From the NCBI RefSeq assembly GCF_014638915.1, contig NZ_BMFQ01000003.1, forward strand, positions 496,001 to 560,000: 64,000 nt of DNA. Reading direction: 5' to 3'. Position numbers and translations under genes: made by a program. Positions 55,734 through 64,000 of the stretch are shown piece by piece. The notes under the pieces were generated by a model. It saw nothing but the letters and a program-made list of their open reading frames with translations, ran no database searches and was not told the origin of the DNA. Within the stretch, counting starts at the first letter, position 1, and each line of letters starts with the position of its first letter. The stretch is from Xanthomarina arctica. GTDB taxonomy: Bacteria > Bacteroidota > Bacteroidia > Flavobacteriales > Flavobacteriaceae.

Positions 55734-56882
55734 ATGAAAATCTTATTAATTGGAGAATATAGTAGACTTCATAATTCTTTAAAAGAAGGTTTAGAAAAAC
55801 TGGGCCATCAGGTTACCATTATTGGTTTTGGTGATCATTTTAAACAGTTTCCTGTAGATATTCAATTTCATCTTAAATATCAAGCAGGAGTTTCCAGGTT
55901 TATAAAGCGTATTGTTTATAAAACCTTAAAAATAGATTTAGTCTCCCGAGACATAGAAAAACAATTTGATGTTATAAAAAAGCAACTCACCCAATTCGAT
56001 GTAGTACAGCTTATTAATGAAAATGCCTTTAATACGGTTCCAAAAACGGAAAAAAAGCTACTAGACTATATTTTTAAACATAACAAGAATGTGTTCCTTA
56101 TGTCTTGTGGAACCGATTATACAAGCGTAAATTTCGCATTGAACAAAGGATTTGAGTATTCCATTTTCACTCCTTATTTTGAAGGAAAAGTATCTAAAAA
56201 ATCAAATTATTACGCCTTAAAATTTACTTCGGACGCATATAAGGATTTACACAAATATATTTTTAAAAATATTCAGGGTGTTATTGCTTCAGATATGGAT
56301 TACCACCTACCATTAAATGATAATCCCAAATATTTAGGGATGGTTCCAAATCCAATAAATACTGATATTTTAGAATATTCACCTATTAAAATCGAAAACA
56401 AGATTGTAATTTTTCATGGCGTAAACTCCTCAAAATTCTATGTAAAAGGTAATGATTTATTTGATGAAGCTTTAAAAACTATTCAGGCCAAATATGCTGA
56501 TAAAGTTGATATTATTACAGTTACAAATTTGCCGTACACAGATTATATTGAAGCATTTAACAAGGCTCATATTGTGTTGGACCAAGTATATGCTTACGAT
56601 CAAGGTTTTAATGCCCTTGAAGCTATGGCGAAAGGAAAAGTAGTTTTTACGGGAGCAGAACAAGAATGGCTGGATTTCTATAATCTAGCAGAAAATACAG
56701 TTGCTATAAACGCACTTCCGGATGTTAAAACTATAGTTGAAAAATTGGAATGGCTAATCGAAAACCCTCATTATATAGAAGACATTTCAAAAAATGCCAG
56801 AGCTTTTATAGAAAAAGAACACAACTATATTTTAATGGCTGAAAAATATTTAAGTATTTGGACTCAACATTCTAAGAATTAG
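55734..56882 (+). CDS. GT-B glycosyltransferase-like protein
   Basis: A 382-residue protein beginning MKILLIGEYSRLHNSLKEGLEKLGHQVTIIGFG. The frame extends 37 codons upstream over the GT4 gene, but the Rossmann start MKILLIGEYS fits ATG 55734. The C-terminal half has IVIFHGVNSSKFYVKGNDL and QVYAYDQGFNALEAMAKGKVVF, the GT4-like donor domain with its EAMA block. The N-terminal domain is unusual (long KRIVYKTLKIDLVSRD insert), so the family is less certain than for the neighbours. It overlaps the convergent Wzx gene by 11 bp. Confidence 0.78.
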   Translation: MKILLIGEYSRLHNSLKEGLEKLGHQVTIIGFGDHFKQFPVDIQFHLKYQAGVSRFIKRIVYKTLKIDLVSRDIEKQFDVIKKQLTQFDVVQLINENAFNTVPKTEKKLLDYIFKHNKNVFLMSCGTDYTSVNFALNKGFEYSIFTPYFEGKVSKKSNYYALKFTSDAYKDLHKYIFKNIQGVIASDMDYHLPLNDNPKYLGMVPNPINTDILEYSPIKIENKIVIFHGVNSSKFYVKGNDLFDEALKTIQAKYADKVDIITVTNLPYTDYIEAFNKAHIVLDQVYAYDQGFNALEAMAKGKVVFTGAEQEWLDFYNLAENTVAINALPDVKTIVEKLEWLIENPHYIEDISKNARAFIEKEHNYILMAEKYLSIWTQHSKN

Positions 56883-58188
56883 AATCGGACTCCGTTTCAT
56901 CTTGAATCACCCCAAAAAGTGAGGAGCTAAATATTAATAAAACCATTCCATAATACATAACATAGGTAACAAAATGAGCTATGGTTGCTCCTTTGACGCC
57001 GTACATATCAATAAACCATACACTAGCTACGTAGAGAATAAGCACAGAAAAAGCCTCGGTAATAATATAGTGCCAGAACATGCGTTTGGCTAGAAATTGA
57101 TTGGCAATAACCATGGATAGAACCTTTACAAAATCGCCTAAAAGTTGCCAGAAAAATAAATCTTCTACAGGTTTAAATTCTGAAGAAAAAACAAGGGTAA
57201 TAATATACGTTCGCAAAAAATAAATAACAATCAATCCTGTTGCAAAAACCGGTATGATGGTTTTATAAAAATTAAAAATCTCATTTCTAAATTCCTTGGC
57301 ACCGGTTAATTCTGAAAGTCTTGGCAAGATATAAAGCGTTAATAAGGAGCTAACAAACATTAAATAATACTTGGAAATTCGGTTCATGGCTTCCCAAAAA
57401 CCAGCTTCCTTAAATCCAACGTTGTCGATAATATAAGTTCGAATTGCAATAGCCACCATAGGCAAAACCATTGCGGAAAACAAGGCCATAACAGAATATG
57501 AGCTTAGTTTTTTCATGGTTGAGAACCTTACATTACTCAATTTAATGAGAGGTATAAAACTACGCTGATTGACGATTCCAACCACAGTAATTAAAAAGAT
57601 CAAGGATTCTGATATGACTACTGAAATTAGCGCTCCATCAATTCTGTTTTTATAAATTAAAATCAAGGTGACGGCCACTGCTAAAATCTGTCCAATGATG
57701 TTAATAATGATAAGTATTTTAAACTTGGAAAACCCATTCATTATTGAAAAGGCGAACATATTCAAGGTGTAAAATGGTAATGCAATGGCTAATATTTCAA
57801 TAACATAACTATAGTCATTATACTTAGGAAAAATAAGGCCGTTTAGATAATCTGCATTAAAATAGCAGAAAAAAGAAACCAAGATCGTTGACATAAAACC
57901 TAAATAAAAGGTTGTAGATAACGTTTTACTTAATTCGACCGTATTGCTCTTGAATTCAGCAATATACTTAACAACACCATTATATAAGCCCAATGTAGCA
58001 AGAGACTGAATGGAATACATAAAGTTTCTTAAATTCCCTATTAATGCCAAGCCTTCCGCCCCAATAAAATGCGCAATAGCATTCGAGGTCAATAATCCTC
58101 CAGTAATTCTAGTTATAAGAGAAACCGAATTTAATGAAGCAACCTTGATTAATACGTTATTGTTTATGTATTTAATGAATCTTTTCAA
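56872..58188 (-). CDS. wzx: O-antigen/polysaccharide flippase (Wzx-like)
   Basis: A 438-residue MATE/MOP-type membrane protein with about twelve helices that flips lipid-linked oligosaccharide across the inner membrane. Family marks are KVASLNSVSLITRITGGLLTSNAIAHFIGAEGLALIGN at the N-terminus and FVLILYVASVWFIDMYGVKGATIAHF near the end. It lies directly before (0 bp) the FdtB-like aminotransferase gene in the same direction, next to glycosyltransferases, as in O-antigen loci. No Wzy polymerase is identified with certainty in the window. Confidence 0.85.
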   Translation of the reverse strand: MKRFIKYINNNVLIKVASLNSVSLITRITGGLLTSNAIAHFIGAEGLALIGNLRNFMYSIQSLATLGLYNGVVKYIAEFKSNTVELSKTLSTTFYLGFMSTILVSFFCYFNADYLNGLIFPKYNDYSYVIEILAIALPFYTLNMFAFSIMNGFSKFKILIIINIIGQILAVAVTLILIYKNRIDGALISVVISESLIFLITVVGIVNQRSFIPLIKLSNVRFSTMKKLSSYSVMALFSAMVLPMVAIAIRTYIIDNVGFKEAGFWEAMNRISKYYLMFVSSLLTLYILPRLSELTGAKEFRNEIFNFYKTIIPVFATGLIVIYFLRTYIITLVFSSEFKPVEDLFFWQLLGDFVKVLSMVIANQFLAKRMFWHYIITEAFSVLILYVASVWFIDMYGVKGATIAHFVTYVMYYGMVLLIFSSSLFGVIQDETESDSNS

Positions 58189-59319
58189 TTAATAGGCATT
58201 TAATACTTTTATTACTTGGCTCACATCGTTGTTAGTCATAATTGGACTTATGGGAAGACTTACAACAGTTTCATGAATTTCTTCAGTAATGGGCAACCTT
58301 AATTTATTAAAAGTTTCTAAGGCTTTTTGTTTATGTGGGGGAATTGGATAATGGATTAAAGTTTCAATATCATGTTTTTTTAGAAAGGACACAAAATTAT
58401 CTCTATTTTTCATTCTAACCACAAACACATGAAATACATGGTTTTTAGAACCATCATAAAAAGGTAGGGCTATTTTTTCTGATGAAATTTCAGTTAAATA
58501 GCGCTTGGCAATTTCTTGTCTTTTTAGATTATCTGCATCTAAATGTGGAAGCTTGACGTTTAAAAACATGGCTTGAATTTCGTCTAGTCTATGGTTATAA
58601 CCAATAAGGTTATGTTCATATTTTTTATCAGATCCGTAATTGTGTAATTTTTTAATGGTTTCTGCTAAAACTTTGTCGTTTGTAGTTACTGCGCCACCAT
58701 CTCCTAAAGCGCCTAAATTTTTACTAGGATAAAAACTAAAAGCAGCCACATTACCTAAATTCCCAGCTTTTAATACTTTCGAATTAGAATTTTGATTATT
58801 GGAATTTGACACTTGCACAGCACCATGAGCCTGTGCCGCATCTTCAATAACCAATAAATTATATTTTTCTGCAATTAGATTAATAGCTTCCATATTGGCT
58901 AATTGCCCATATAAATGTACAGCCATGATGGCTTTTACATTCGGTGTCATTTGTTTTTCTATTTCCTGAACAGAGATATTAAAAGTTTCCAAGTCAGGCT
59001 CAACAAAAACTGGAATTAATCCAGAATTAATAACGGATAAGACACTTGCAAAAAATGTATTTGCAGGAATCATAACGTGATCTCCAGTCTTTAAAATCCC
59101 TAATTCTAGATAGGCTCTAAAAATTAAAGTCAGCGCATCTAAGCCATTGCTAGTTCCAATACAATAATTTGTACCGCAATAAGACGCAAAACTGGTTTCA
59201 AAAATTTCCACTTCTTGCCCTAAAATATAATGCCCTGAGTTTAAAAACTGCTCAAATTTCCTTTGAAATTCAGGTTCAAACCGTTTATTGATATTTTTTA
59301 GATCTAGAAACTTTATCAT
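58189..59319 (-). CDS. DegT/DnrJ/EryC1 sugar aminotransferase (FdtB/QdtB-like)
   Basis: A 376-residue PLP enzyme that would aminate the 3-keto sugar made by the FdtA-like isomerase. The PLP lysine is Lys200 in SFYPSKNLGALGDGG, and EDAAQAHGA and GYNHRLDEIQA are conserved. Between AHGA and NLGNVAAFSF there is an unusual Asn/Ser/Gln-rich insert (SNSNNQNSNS, residues 171-180). It is 0 bp upstream of wzx and its start overlaps the acyltransferase stop by 4 bp. Confidence 0.9.
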   Translation of the reverse strand: MIKFLDLKNINKRFEPEFQRKFEQFLNSGHYILGQEVEIFETSFASYCGTNYCIGTSNGLDALTLIFRAYLELGILKTGDHVMIPANTFFASVLSVINSGLIPVFVEPDLETFNISVQEIEKQMTPNVKAIMAVHLYGQLANMEAINLIAEKYNLLVIEDAAQAHGAVQVSNSNNQNSNSKVLKAGNLGNVAAFSFYPSKNLGALGDGGAVTTNDKVLAETIKKLHNYGSDKKYEHNLIGYNHRLDEIQAMFLNVKLPHLDADNLKRQEIAKRYLTEISSEKIALPFYDGSKNHVFHVFVVRMKNRDNFVSFLKKHDIETLIHYPIPPHKQKALETFNKLRLPITEEIHETVVSLPISPIMTNNDVSQVIKVLNAY

Positions 59320-60296
59320 ATTAAAACATCATTTAGTAGGATGTGATTTTTTGGGAATACACTATAAAAATCGTGAGATATACTGCTAGCTCCAAAAGAT
59401 TCTTTCCAAGATTGTAAGCCTGAATTAATTTGTTTCCCACTGTTTTCGCTACAAACTCCAAAATCGAAATACGCTTTGTCTTTATAAACTTCGTTAATTA
59501 AATGGTGAAATAACATATCCAAACTCCCTAACTCCTGTTTTAAATTATTTGCTGAAATATATTGGGCATGAGCCACTTTTCCTGTTTCAAAAACAGTTGT
59601 ACCAGCAACAATCTCATTATCCTTATAAACGCTAAATTGTCTGATTTTATTGGGGAACTTCGTTTTTAAATATGTTATTTCTTCAAGGGTATGAACTGGT
59701 GTTACCCCATGTTTTTCTACTAAATTAGGAATTAAAATCTGATTCCAGAATAGGTCCAAATCGGTTTCTTCCTTTATTATCAAACCTTGTTTTATGGCTT
59801 TCTTTAAACCTCTTTTTCTATTGGAAGCCGTTATTTTTATAGGTTGACTCGTATCAATTGCAAGGGTTAGATCTTTTCTAATTAATTCGGCTTGAAGTTT
59901 AAACAACAAATATTCCATTTCATCGCTTGGATGTGTATGGTACATTCTAGGTGATGGTTTGAGAATTAACTCTTCAATTCCAGAACTCTGAAGCGTTTCT
60001 AGCAAACTTTTAAAAGCTTTTAAAACAGTTTTAAAAGATGTTTCTTTACTTACAATTAAACCGCCATACGTAAGGCCTTGATGCGAATAAAGGATGTGAT
60101 TACTTTTATTTGCAGGAAAGATGGCTACTAGCTTATCTTTTTTGAAAATCAAGTATGATTGATCCTGAAATCGGTCTTTATGGTATTCCATAAAATCACG
60201 ATGACATAGAAACGTTCCATTTTTGGAAGCATCTAAAAAATCGTTCCAAATTTTATAATCTTTAGAAGTGTATGTTAGAACTTTAAAGTCGCTCAT
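59316..60296 (-). CDS. FemAB/GNAT-like acyltransferase
   Basis: A 326-residue protein of the FemAB/BioF2 (double GNAT) type: YTSKDYKIWNDFLDASKNGTFLCHRDFMEYH, YSHQGLTYGGLIVSKE, then FSVYKDNEIVAGTTVFETGKVAHAQYISAN and YFDFGVCSENSG. These use acyl-CoA or aminoacyl donors. It is coupled to the aminotransferase gene (4-bp overlap) and could N-acylate the 3-amino sugar, a step done by unrelated hexapeptide-repeat enzymes in known Fdt pathways. That assignment is inference. Confidence 0.75.
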   Translation of the reverse strand: MSDFKVLTYTSKDYKIWNDFLDASKNGTFLCHRDFMEYHKDRFQDQSYLIFKKDKLVAIFPANKSNHILYSHQGLTYGGLIVSKETSFKTVLKAFKSLLETLQSSGIEELILKPSPRMYHTHPSDEMEYLLFKLQAELIRKDLTLAIDTSQPIKITASNRKRGLKKAIKQGLIIKEETDLDLFWNQILIPNLVEKHGVTPVHTLEEITYLKTKFPNKIRQFSVYKDNEIVAGTTVFETGKVAHAQYISANNLKQELGSLDMLFHHLINEVYKDKAYFDFGVCSENSGKQINSGLQSWKESFGASSISHDFYSVFPKNHILLNDVLI

Positions 60297-60455
60297 TCGT
60301 ATTTAATAAGAAAGTTTAAATTTAAAGTTCTTTTCTTCCAAAAAAAATTAATGTCTATTTATTTTAAGAAAATAACGCTTTTACAAACATGTTAAACGAT
60401 TACTTGCACTCTCTGTTATGGTATTAAATTAAAATAGATTCTAATTTTAATTCCG

Positions 60456-61796
60456 ATGCATTTATATAACAAAATGGAATACTTATATTTAGTCGCTAAA
60501 CTAAAATCACCTTTGGACTATTTTAAAAAATTAAACAAACAGGTTCTGTTTTACTTAATTTACGGTATCACATTCATGATCTTAATATTTCATGAAGCCA
60601 TTTACACACCAGATACTGCAAGTTATTTAATTGCTGAAATGTATCGAAGTCCTGGTTATGTTATTTTTGTTAAATTATTTCAGTTTATTTTTCAAGGGTA
60701 TTTTGATTTATTTACGGTTGGCGCGCAACTTATTATCGGACTTTTTGCTGTTCATGTTACATTAACAAAAATATCGAAGACATTAAAATTACATCCAATA
60801 AGTGAATTTATCTTTCTGGCTCTTTTAATATTTCCTTTTTTTGGGCCTTTATATGTTGCAAACAATATTTGTTCTGAAGGTTTAAGCTACCCGTTCTATC
60901 TATTAGTTATTGCTCTTTCCACGGACCTATTTACAAATTACAATTTAAAATCGTTTAGATATTTATTAATAACCTGTATTCTTTTAGCTTTAACAAGAGG
61001 CCAATTTATTGTTCTTCCTATTATTATAGCGGTTATTTATATTATAAAAAATAAAGCACTTGCATTAAAAAAGTTTCATCTTAAAAATATCCTACTACTC
61101 TTGTTAATTCCTTTAGTGATTACTCTAATGGATAAAACCTATCATAAACTAAAAGATGGGGTTTTTGTAACAACGCCATTTTCTAATTTATGCATGTCTG
61201 GCGCTGCGTTTTATGTGAGTAATGCTTCAGATGTGCTTTTGATAGAAAATGAAGATGATAAAAACATTTTCAACGACTGCTACGGTTTTATAGAAGAAAA
61301 TGGCTGGTTGTTATCTAGTAAAGAGAGAGACTCTTACACAGATTATTATAATCATTTTCATAAAAACTTAGGGAATATATGCAATTATACAGTTCATAGA
61401 ATTGGAACTAAATATTTTTATGATCATGGTTACTCTTTTGTAGATTCTAGAGTTGGTATTGAAAACACCTGTAGTAATATAGTACCCATTCTAATAAAAA
61501 ACAATTTCGGAAAATGGATAAAATTGTATTATAGCAATTTAGTGTATGGTTTTAAATCTCAAATATTATTATTTTTCATTGTATTAATTTTTCTATTTAG
61601 TGGCATTAAAATGCTATTTTCAAAAAATGAATTTGTTTTATATTTGTTCTTATTTTCATCATTAATTCTCTCAAATGCCATGATTGTAGCATATGCTAGT
61701 CATTCTATTATGAGGTATTTATTCTATAACTATTCTTTATATTTCTTAATATTCATTATCCTTTTAAAACTACTAAAGCATGGAAAAAAAGCCTGA
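60456..61796 (+). CDS. GT-C-like polytopic membrane protein
   Basis: A 446-residue membrane protein with about ten helices. The first loop reads EAIYTPDTASYLIAEMYRSPGYVIFV, with the same P-D-x-x-x-Y...R-x-P-G pattern as the GT-C-like protein at 47251-48597, so it is probably a sugar transferase using a lipid carrier; a Wzy-like polymerase cannot be excluded. It overlaps the next GT2 gene by 17 bp. Start at 60456 is chosen; an ATG six codons later is also possible. Confidence 0.68.
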   Translation: MHLYNKMEYLYLVAKLKSPLDYFKKLNKQVLFYLIYGITFMILIFHEAIYTPDTASYLIAEMYRSPGYVIFVKLFQFIFQGYFDLFTVGAQLIIGLFAVHVTLTKISKTLKLHPISEFIFLALLIFPFFGPLYVANNICSEGLSYPFYLLVIALSTDLFTNYNLKSFRYLLITCILLALTRGQFIVLPIIIAVIYIIKNKALALKKFHLKNILLLLLIPLVITLMDKTYHKLKDGVFVTTPFSNLCMSGAAFYVSNASDVLLIENEDDKNIFNDCYGFIEENGWLLSSKERDSYTDYYNHFHKNLGNICNYTVHRIGTKYFYDHGYSFVDSRVGIENTCSNIVPILIKNNFGKWIKLYYSNLVYGFKSQILLFFIVLIFLFSGIKMLFSKNEFVLYLFLFSSLILSNAMIVAYASHSIMRYLFYNYSLYFLIFIILLKLLKHGKKA

Positions 61797-62940
61797 ATTA
61801 TCCATAGTCATGCCATGCTTAAATGAAGCAGAAACCTTAGCAATATGCATTGAAAAAGCAAAACGCTTTTTAGAAAACAATCAGGTTGAAGGTGAAATAA
61901 TTATTGCTGATAATGGTAGTACAGATGGTTCTCAAAAAATTGCTGAATCGCTGAACGCTAGAGTAATTCCTGTTAAAGAGAAAGGATACGGAAGCGCTTT
62001 GAGAGGCGGTATTGAAGCTGCAAACGGAACTTACATTATTATGGCTGATGCTGATGATAGCTATAATTTTGAAGCACTTTTACCTTTTTTAACCAATCTT
62101 AGATCTGGATCAGATTTAGTTATGGGGAATCGATTTAAAGGTGGGGTAGCAAAAGGGGCTATGCCTTTTTTACATAAGTATTTGGGCAATCCTGTTTTAT
62201 CATTTATAGGACGTTTATTTTATAAAATTAATATTGGAGATTTTCATTGTGGCTTAAGAGGTTTTAGCAAAGAAGCCTATTATAAGATGGACCTAAAAAC
62301 CACCGGAATGGAGTTTGCTTCGGAAATGATTGTAAAATCCAAACTCAATAATTTAAAAATAACAGAAGTCCCTACAACGCTTCAACCTGATGGAAGAACT
62401 AGAGACCCACATCTTAATACTTGGAGAGATGGTTGGAGACATTTAAGATTTTTACTTCTATATAGTCCACAATGGTTATTTTTAATTCCAGGGCTCTTCT
62501 TAATTGTGATTGGGTTTATTTCTTCAGTAGTAATTATTAGTCAACCTATTGTTATTGATAACATCCATTTGGATATACACACCTTACTTTATACTTCTAG
62601 CTTCGTACTCATAGGTTTTCAGTTTATCGTGTTTTATGCGCTGACTAAAATTTATGCCGTTGAAAACAAATTACTCCCTAAAAGCAATCGATACAATAAA
62701 TTATTTAAATATTTAAACCTAGAAACAGGCTTAATAATAGGAGTCTTATTTCTTATAGTTGGAATAGTCTTAAGCTATTTTGGACTCAATATCTGGAAAC
62801 ACTCTAATTTTGGAGAACTAAATCCTTCAGAAACATTAAGAATAATTATCCCAGCAGTCTTTACGATACTTTTGGGAATGCAAATAATATTCTTTAGTCT
62901 ATTTTTTAGTATTCTAGGTTTAAAGAATTCAGATAATTAA
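61780..62940 (+). CDS. Membrane-anchored family 2 glycosyltransferase (polyprenol-phosphate mannosyltransferase-like)
   Basis: A 386-residue protein: a GT2 domain (about 1-230; ELSIVMPCLNEAETL, IADNGSTDGSQ, metal motif MADADDSYNF) followed by about four transmembrane helices (about 235-380). It resembles GtrB/DPM enzymes that make polyprenyl-phosphate sugars for periplasmic GT-C transferases such as the gene before it, whose end overlaps by 17 bp. The pair likely adds a side branch. Convergent overlap of 4 bp with the next gene. Confidence 0.9.
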   Translation: MEKKPELSIVMPCLNEAETLAICIEKAKRFLENNQVEGEIIIADNGSTDGSQKIAESLNARVIPVKEKGYGSALRGGIEAANGTYIIMADADDSYNFEALLPFLTNLRSGSDLVMGNRFKGGVAKGAMPFLHKYLGNPVLSFIGRLFYKINIGDFHCGLRGFSKEAYYKMDLKTTGMEFASEMIVKSKLNNLKITEVPTTLQPDGRTRDPHLNTWRDGWRHLRFLLLYSPQWLFLIPGLFLIVIGFISSVVIISQPIVIDNIHLDIHTLLYTSSFVLIGFQFIVFYALTKIYAVENKLLPKSNRYNKLFKYLNLETGLIIGVLFLIVGIVLSYFGLNIWKHSNFGELNPSETLRIIIPAVFTILLGMQIIFFSLFFSILGLKNSDN

Positions 62941-63167
62941 CTCTTCTTCAATACTAAATAATACAAGTTTATACAAGCAATAGCACCATTGGAGATTATA
63001 ATTGGCCAAGAGGTTTGCAACATAAAGCCATAAGTAACAAAAAGGATACAACCTATGGTGTTAATTATTCGTAGTTTTTTAACGTCTTTCATTGTAAAAG
63101 AAATTAATAACACTGCCATGGCGGCATAACCAACCCACTCCGTAAATTCAATTCCAAAAAAATCCAT
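62937..63167 (-). CDS. YgjV-like small membrane protein
   Basis: A 76-residue protein with three hydrophobic segments (WVGYAAMAVLLISFTMKD, IINTIGCILFVTYGFML, IIISNGAIACINLYYLVL). It resembles YgjV or half-transporter SemiSWEET-like proteins and is often mislabelled in flavobacteria; function is unknown. It lies upstream of typA on the same strand with 83 bp between it and the typA 3' end. Confidence 0.68.
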   Translation of the reverse strand: MDFFGIEFTEWVGYAAMAVLLISFTMKDVKKLRIINTIGCILFVTYGFMLQTSWPIIISNGAIACINLYYLVLKKS

Positions 63168-63189
63168 AATCTCGTTATTTTTTAAGTCG

Positions 63190-63226
63190 AAAAAAGAGGA
63201 ATCCGTTTATTGGATTCCTCTTTTTA
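63190..63226. terminator. Intrinsic terminator downstream of typA
   Basis: AAAAAGAGGAATCC and GGATTCCTCTTTTT pair around GTTTATT, with a T run after it on the plus strand and an A/T run on the minus. It ends typA and insulates the YgjV-like gene. Confidence 0.88.
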
Positions 63227-63250
63227 TATATTTAATAATAAGTAACTTAT

Positions 63251-64000
63251 TTAAAATTTATTTCTTTTACGCTCTACTTCTGTTAAGTAAATTTTACGTA
63301 AACGTAAGAAATTAGGAGTTACTTCAACATACTCATCTTTTTGAATATATTCTAAAGCTTCTTCTAGAGAAAACTTAATTGCCGGAACAATTTTCGCTTT
63401 ATCATCTGCTCCTGAAGAACGAACGTTACTTTGTTTTTTAGTTTTAGTTACGTTAACTGACATATCATCTCCACGAGAGTTTTCGCCAATTACTTGTCCT
63501 TCGTAAATATCTTCACCTGGATCGATGAAAAACTTACCTCTATCTTGTAATTTATCAATCGAGTAAGGAATTGCTTGCCCTTTTTCCATAGATACTAAAG
63601 ACCCATTTTGACGTTCAGGAATTCCACCTCTTAAAGGTTGGTATTCTTTAAACCTGTGTGCCATAATAGCTTCACCTTGAGTAGCCGTTAATAGTTGGTT
63701 ACGTAATCCAATAATACCTCTTGAAGGTACCATAAATTGACAAACCATTCTATCTCCTTTCGCTTCCATGCTTAACATTTCACCTTTACGCAAAGTAACC
63801 ATCTCAATAGCTTTACCAGAAACTGTTTCAGGTAAATCGATAGTCATTTCTTCAATAGGCTCACATTTAACACCATCAATTACTTTAATAATAACTTGTG
63901 GTTGACCAATTTGCATTTCGTAACCTTCACGACGCATGGTTTCAATTAGAACTGATAAGTGTAATACCCCACGTCCAAAAACGATGAATTTATCTGCACT
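63251..64000 (-). CDS. typA: Translational GTPase TypA/BipA (C-terminal part)
   Basis: The last ~250 codons of BipA, a ribosome-associated GTPase needed at low temperature and stress; the G domain lies beyond the right window edge. Visible parts are SADKFIVFGRGVLHLSVLIETMRREGYE (domain III), GEMLSMEAKGDRMVCQFMVPSRGIIGLRNQLLTATQG and the C-terminal domain with PGEDIYEGQVIGENSRGDDMSVNVTKTKKQSNVRSSG, which is diagnostic for BipA. No start codon is in the window. Confidence 0.96.
   Translation of the reverse strand, partial: SADKFIVFGRGVLHLSVLIETMRREGYEMQIGQPQVIIKVIDGVKCEPIEEMTIDLPETVSGKAIEMVTLRKGEMLSMEAKGDRMVCQFMVPSRGIIGLRNQLLTATQGEAIMAHRFKEYQPLRGGIPERQNGSLVSMEKGQAIPYSIDKLQDRGKFFIDPGEDIYEGQVIGENSRGDDMSVNVTKTKKQSNVRSSGADDKAKIVPAIKFSLEEALEYIQKDEYVEVTPNFLRLRKIYLTEVERKRNKF

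Overview
The window is about 64 kb of an AT-rich chromosome from a member of the Flavobacteriaceae (phylum Bacteroidota). The evidence is the RpoB and ribosomal protein sequences, Por/type IX secretion (T9SS) C-terminal sorting tails on two surface proteins, Bacteroidota-type promoters (TAnnTTTG at -7), almost no Shine-Dalgarno sequences except a perfect one in front of rpsU, and flavobacterial families such as DUF2851, SprB-like repeats and DUF559 nucleases. No rRNA, CRISPR array, prophage or complete insertion sequence was seen.

Layout. 1-11.7 kb (minus strand) is the core translation/transcription block: rpsU, xerC-like recombinase, hpf, four tRNAs (Thr-TGT, Tyr-GTA, Gly-TCC, Thr-GGT), tuf, tRNA-Trp, secE, nusG, rplK, rplA, rplJ, rplL, rpoB and the start of rpoC. 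The tRNA4-tuf-secE-nusG-rpl-rpoBC order and the four anticodons match the Escherichia coli thrU-tyrU-glyT-thrT-tufB region. 11.9-20.2 kb (minus) holds a four-gene run (amino-acid:sodium symporter with an unusual N-terminal extension, HhH protein, acyl-CoA dehydrogenase, carboxypeptidase-regulatory-like protein), a K+ channel with a PspC-like protein, and a DUF2851 protein. 20.4-24.4 kb (plus) is an ergothioneine cluster (egtB, egtD and three accessory genes). 24.5-46.3 kb is a mixed region: surface proteins, lipoproteins, a cysteine synthase/CBS-like enzyme with a decayed second copy of its 3' end nearby, a LolC/E-type permease head-to-head with a NamZ-like muramidase, a sterol-desaturase-like enzyme, an LRR protein, a DUF559 nuclease gene enclosed by inverted repeats, and a TPR/outer-membrane-barrel pair. 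46.4-62.9 kb is a surface polysaccharide locus: several glycosyltransferases, two GT-C-like membrane proteins, Wzx flippase, an FdtA/FdtB-type pair for a 3-amino-3,6-dideoxy sugar, a FemAB-like acyltransferase, an MBOAT/SGNH O-acylation pair, ftsE and a ParDE-type module. The window ends inside typA/bipA (minus).

The most interesting points are the DUF559 gene lying inside nested inverted repeats (a possible cassette-like mobile element), the lone strong Shine-Dalgarno on rpsU, a tRNA-operon promoter abutting the hpf terminator, GC-rich intergenic repeats shared between distant sites and partly with the rpoB-rpoC spacer, and the lipoyl-like/SprB-like extension on the alanine-type symporter. 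All assignments come from reading the sequence; no database search was run.
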